NCBI GenBank assembly: GCA_009775535.1
Contig: VSPW01000007.1
Location: 1 to 25,079 of the forward strand
Reading direction: 5' to 3'
Origin: Muribaculaceae bacterium
GTDB taxonomy: Bacteria; Bacteroidota; Bacteroidia; Bacteroidales; Muribaculaceae
Length of the DNA: 25,079 bases
The notes beneath the pieces were generated by a model, which worked only from the letters and a program-made list of their open reading frames with translations, had not been told where the DNA came from and searched no databases. This document shows positions 23,126-25,079 of this stretch, one piece after another. The translations under genes were made by a program, and so were the position numbers. Every line of letters begins with the position of its first letter. The first letter of the stretch is position 1.

Positions 23126-23133
23126 TACATTTG
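23126..23133 (+). promoter_or_regulatory. DUF3575 gene -7 box
   Basis: TACATTTG fits TAnnTTTG, with ATTG at 23100-23103 as a possible -33 box at 22-base spacing. The leader would be about 85 bases before ATG 23224, and the downstream OmpA-like gene is probably carried on the same transcript. Confidence 0.6.
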
Positions 23134-23223
23134 CGCCCGAAAAACAAAAGGCGGTCTCTGCAAGTTGATTTGTGTGGGCCGTTGCGTTTCAATAGGGAGA
23201 TAAATATTTGCAAATTATTTTAT

Positions 23224-23769
23224 ATGAGTAAATTTCTAAGGAGCTTGCTTTTTGCGGTGATAGCCATGGGATGTTTTGATGGCTATGCGCAGAGGGTCGC
23301 TATCAAGACAAACGCAATCGATTGGCTGACAATGACACCGAACCTTGGTCTTGAGACACGCCTTTCGCCAAGATTTTCATTTGATATAAGTGTTGCCGTC
23401 AATCCGTTTGATGTATCGATAATGGATGTGTCAAACCGGAATATGCGGATACAGCCAGAGCTGCGTTATTGGTTCAACCGTCCTATGGCGCGCCATTATA
23501 TGGGCCTGGCATTGCTGGGAGGATTCTATGACACCAAGATACGAAGCAGGATATATGAAGGCGATATAATCGCCGGTGGTCTTACCTATGGTTATGCCCT
23601 GGTATTGAGCCGTCATTGGAATGTGGAGTTTACGGCCGGTATCGGTGTGGGCAAGATGAGGGCATACAAATACAGGTCGTATGAGCCTAAGCCTGAAAAC
23701 ATCAATTATAGCAAATGGACTATTGTACCGATGCGTCTTGGCGTGTCGTTCTCATACATATTTAAGTAG
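23224..23769 (+). CDS. DUF3575 outer-membrane barrel protein
   Basis: A 181-residue protein with a signal peptide (MSKFLRSLLFAVIAMGCFDGYAQ in two parts, cleavage near residue 23). Alternating polar/aromatic strands follow, such as VAIKTNAIDWLTMTPNLGLE, LRYWFNRP, YMGLALLGGFYD, VEFTAGIGVG and LGVSFSYIFK ending in Phe-Lys; these suggest a small eight-stranded outer-membrane barrel. The opening KTNxxDWLxxTPNLGLE is the DUF3575 hallmark. The function of the family is unknown; members often sit beside OmpA-like or fimbria-assembly genes in Bacteroidales. ATG 23224 is preferred over an in-frame TTG at 23101, which lies upstream of the promoter. The next gene starts three bases after the stop, so the two likely work together. 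Confidence 0.85.
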   Translation: MSKFLRSLLFAVIAMGCFDGYAQRVAIKTNAIDWLTMTPNLGLETRLSPRFSFDISVAVNPFDVSIMDVSNRNMRIQPELRYWFNRPMARHYMGLALLGGFYDTKIRSRIYEGDIIAGGLTYGYALVLSRHWNVEFTAGIGVGKMRAYKYRSYEPKPENINYSKWTIVPMRLGVSFSYIFK

Positions 23770-23772
23770 ATT

Positions 23773-25079
23773 ATGTCGAATATAGCTAAATCCTTACGGA
23801 TAATAACTGTTTCAAGCCTGATACTATTCACAGCGGCAGGCGTGATGGCCCGGCAGATCAATGTCAGGGGTAAGGTGACAGAAGCGCTTACCGGAGAGCC
23901 CCTTTCGCCTGTAAGTATATATGATGCCTCTGACCATCATCTTATCGGCTCTACCGATGAGGAAGGAAAGTTCATGGTCACCATTGACGGCGACGGGACA
24001 CTTTCATTCAGCATACTCGGCTGCGAGAAGCAGGATGTGAAAGTGGACGGGCGCATAAATATAGATGTGCAGATGCAACGGTCTGCGGTAGGCCTCAATG
24101 AGGTGGTTGTTAAGGCAAAGCGTGTCACAAACAAAGTGCTGACAGAGCCTACCGACATTGATGTCAAAGGCAATTACCTGCACATAAAGACCCGTGTAAA
24201 GATTCCGCATGAATTGTTCTCATCCCAGGCCCGTATGATTGTGCAGCCGGCCATATATAATGTTACCAGGAAAAAGGTCATGTATCTCGATCCGGTGGTA
24301 TTCGATGGCAGGAAATATGCTATCACCCAGGAGCGTATGTATGACTATCATGGGGAAGATGACCCGCTGTCGAAGTTTGTGACAGTGAAGACAACCGGTT
24401 CAGGGAAAGATGATGTGCTGTATTTCCGTGATTCGGCATATGTTGAGAATCCCAAGGACGATTTCCGTTGTGACATGATGATGTCCATGGAGACGTACAA
24501 TAATATAATATACGGTGACACCACCGTTATTGCGCGTGGCGTAATCAATCCTTTGCGTTTTCTTGACTATAGCTTTGCCGGTACATTTGTCGAGGACAAA
24601 AAGCATCTTCCGAAGCCTGAGATGCAGTTGCGTGCCACCAAGGGTAATGTCAACCTTACTTTCAAGATAAATTCAACCAAGCTTGACCCTGAGCTTGGCA
24701 ACAACCGTGCGGAGTTGGACAAGATGCTTGGCAAGTTGCGGGAGATAGAGAGCAATCCTAATGCTGCATTGAAGAGTATATCCATATCAGGAACGGCATC
24801 GCCTGAAGGTCGTTACGAATTGAACCTGGGCCTGGCCAAGGAACGTATGAAGTCGGCCCTGGACCTTATACTTGGCGAGCTTGACCCTTCAACCAGAAAG
24901 GCAATCGACATAAAGTCGGATGCTTCGGTGGAGAGATGGGAAAGCCTGGTGGAACTTCTCCGTGCTGATGGCCGCGTGACGGAAGCTGATGCCGTTGAGG
25001 CGATAATAGACCGTTATCCCGACAATATCAACAGGCAGTCAAGGGCGATTTACTCCACCAATTTCTACCGTCCGCTTAT
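23773..25079 (+). CDS. Carboxypeptidase-regulatory-like / OmpA-like envelope protein (3' end outside window)
   Basis: An open frame of at least 435 residues, starting with ATG and running without a stop to the window edge. A signal peptide (about 1-27, ILFTAAGVMA) is followed by a carboxypeptidase-regulatory-like beta domain (about 29-113; VRGKVTEALTGEPLSPVSIYD, then LNEVVVKA). An unassigned middle region (about 120-290) follows, then an OmpA-like segment with F297-x-INSTKLD and ISGTASPEGRYELNLGLAKERM from 338, resembling the peptidoglycan-binding fold. LNEVVVKA resembles the TonB-box region of SusC proteins, but no plug or barrel follows. It probably anchors an outer-membrane complex, with the DUF3575 barrel as partner, to the cell wall; that role is inference. 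Confidence 0.83.
   Translation, partial: MSNIAKSLRIITVSSLILFTAAGVMARQINVRGKVTEALTGEPLSPVSIYDASDHHLIGSTDEEGKFMVTIDGDGTLSFSILGCEKQDVKVDGRINIDVQMQRSAVGLNEVVVKAKRVTNKVLTEPTDIDVKGNYLHIKTRVKIPHELFSSQARMIVQPAIYNVTRKKVMYLDPVVFDGRKYAITQERMYDYHGEDDPLSKFVTVKTTGSGKDDVLYFRDSAYVENPKDDFRCDMMMSMETYNNIIYGDTTVIARGVINPLRFLDYSFAGTFVEDKKHLPKPEMQLRATKGNVNLTFKINSTKLDPELGNNRAELDKMLGKLREIESNPNAALKSISISGTASPEGRYELNLGLAKERMKSALDLILGELDPSTRKAIDIKSDASVERWESLVELLRADGRVTEADAVEAIIDRYPDNINRQSRAIYSTNFYRPL

Noticed and set aside
23101..23223. Upstream in-frame TTG start for the DUF3575 gene
   Set aside because: It lies before the promoter box, and the extension removes a normal N-terminal signal peptide.

Overview
The window looks like a chromosomal stretch of a gut-type Bacteroidales. 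The evidence is a SusC/SusD pair, several copies of the Bacteroidetes -7 promoter box TAnnTTTG, a type IX secretion (T9SS) sorting domain, a DUF3575 gene and A-rich rather than strong Shine-Dalgarno start regions. The moderately high GC suggests a Muribaculaceae-like genome, but that family assignment is inference. No rRNA, tRNA, CRISPR array, insertion sequence or phage gene was seen, and no gap without a gene exceeds 300 bases. The first 121 bases show only a GC-rich leader with no recognisable promoter.

Layout. (1) 122-2894 (+): a GT4 glycosyltransferase, a HAD phosphatase and RibF, joined by 4-base ATGA overlaps. (2) 2944-4527 (+): NadB (L-aspartate oxidase). (3) 4624-6896 (+): a flippase-like membrane protein coupled to a saccharopine-dehydrogenase-family enzyme, probably carboxy(nor)spermidine synthase; it ends at a strong terminator. 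(4) 7039-12164 (-): a SusD/SusC nutrient-uptake pair with no enzymes or dedicated regulator beside it. (5) 12433-14125 (-): a Crp/Fnr-type regulator and a bile-acid:sodium-symporter (BASS) family transporter, with a 26-bp near-palindrome between them. (6) 14287-17931 (+): an operon of a GH3-family adenylating enzyme, a secreted alkaline phosphatase and a SIRT5-like sirtuin, closed by a perfect 12-bp terminator stem. (7) 18103-22488 (+): a 1461-residue secreted GH2 beta-galactosidase with C-terminal GEVED-like regions and a T9SS sorting domain, flanked by terminators. (8) 22589-23020 (+): RuvX/YqgF. (9) 23224 to the window end (+): a DUF3575 outer-membrane barrel followed by a carboxypeptidase-regulatory-like/OmpA-like protein cut by the window edge.

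Most genes are housekeeping or cofactor metabolism (RibF, NadB, RuvX, polyamine synthesis) mixed with envelope and nutrient functions (SusCD, beta-galactosidase, OmpA-like). The points most worth a second look are the GH3-phosphatase-sirtuin operon, three genes whose -7 box lies only 4-5 bases from the start codon (candidate leaderless mRNAs), the 11-bp inverted repeat bracketing the susC promoter, and the near-palindrome between the BASS and Crp genes. I found no clear new defence or mobile system.
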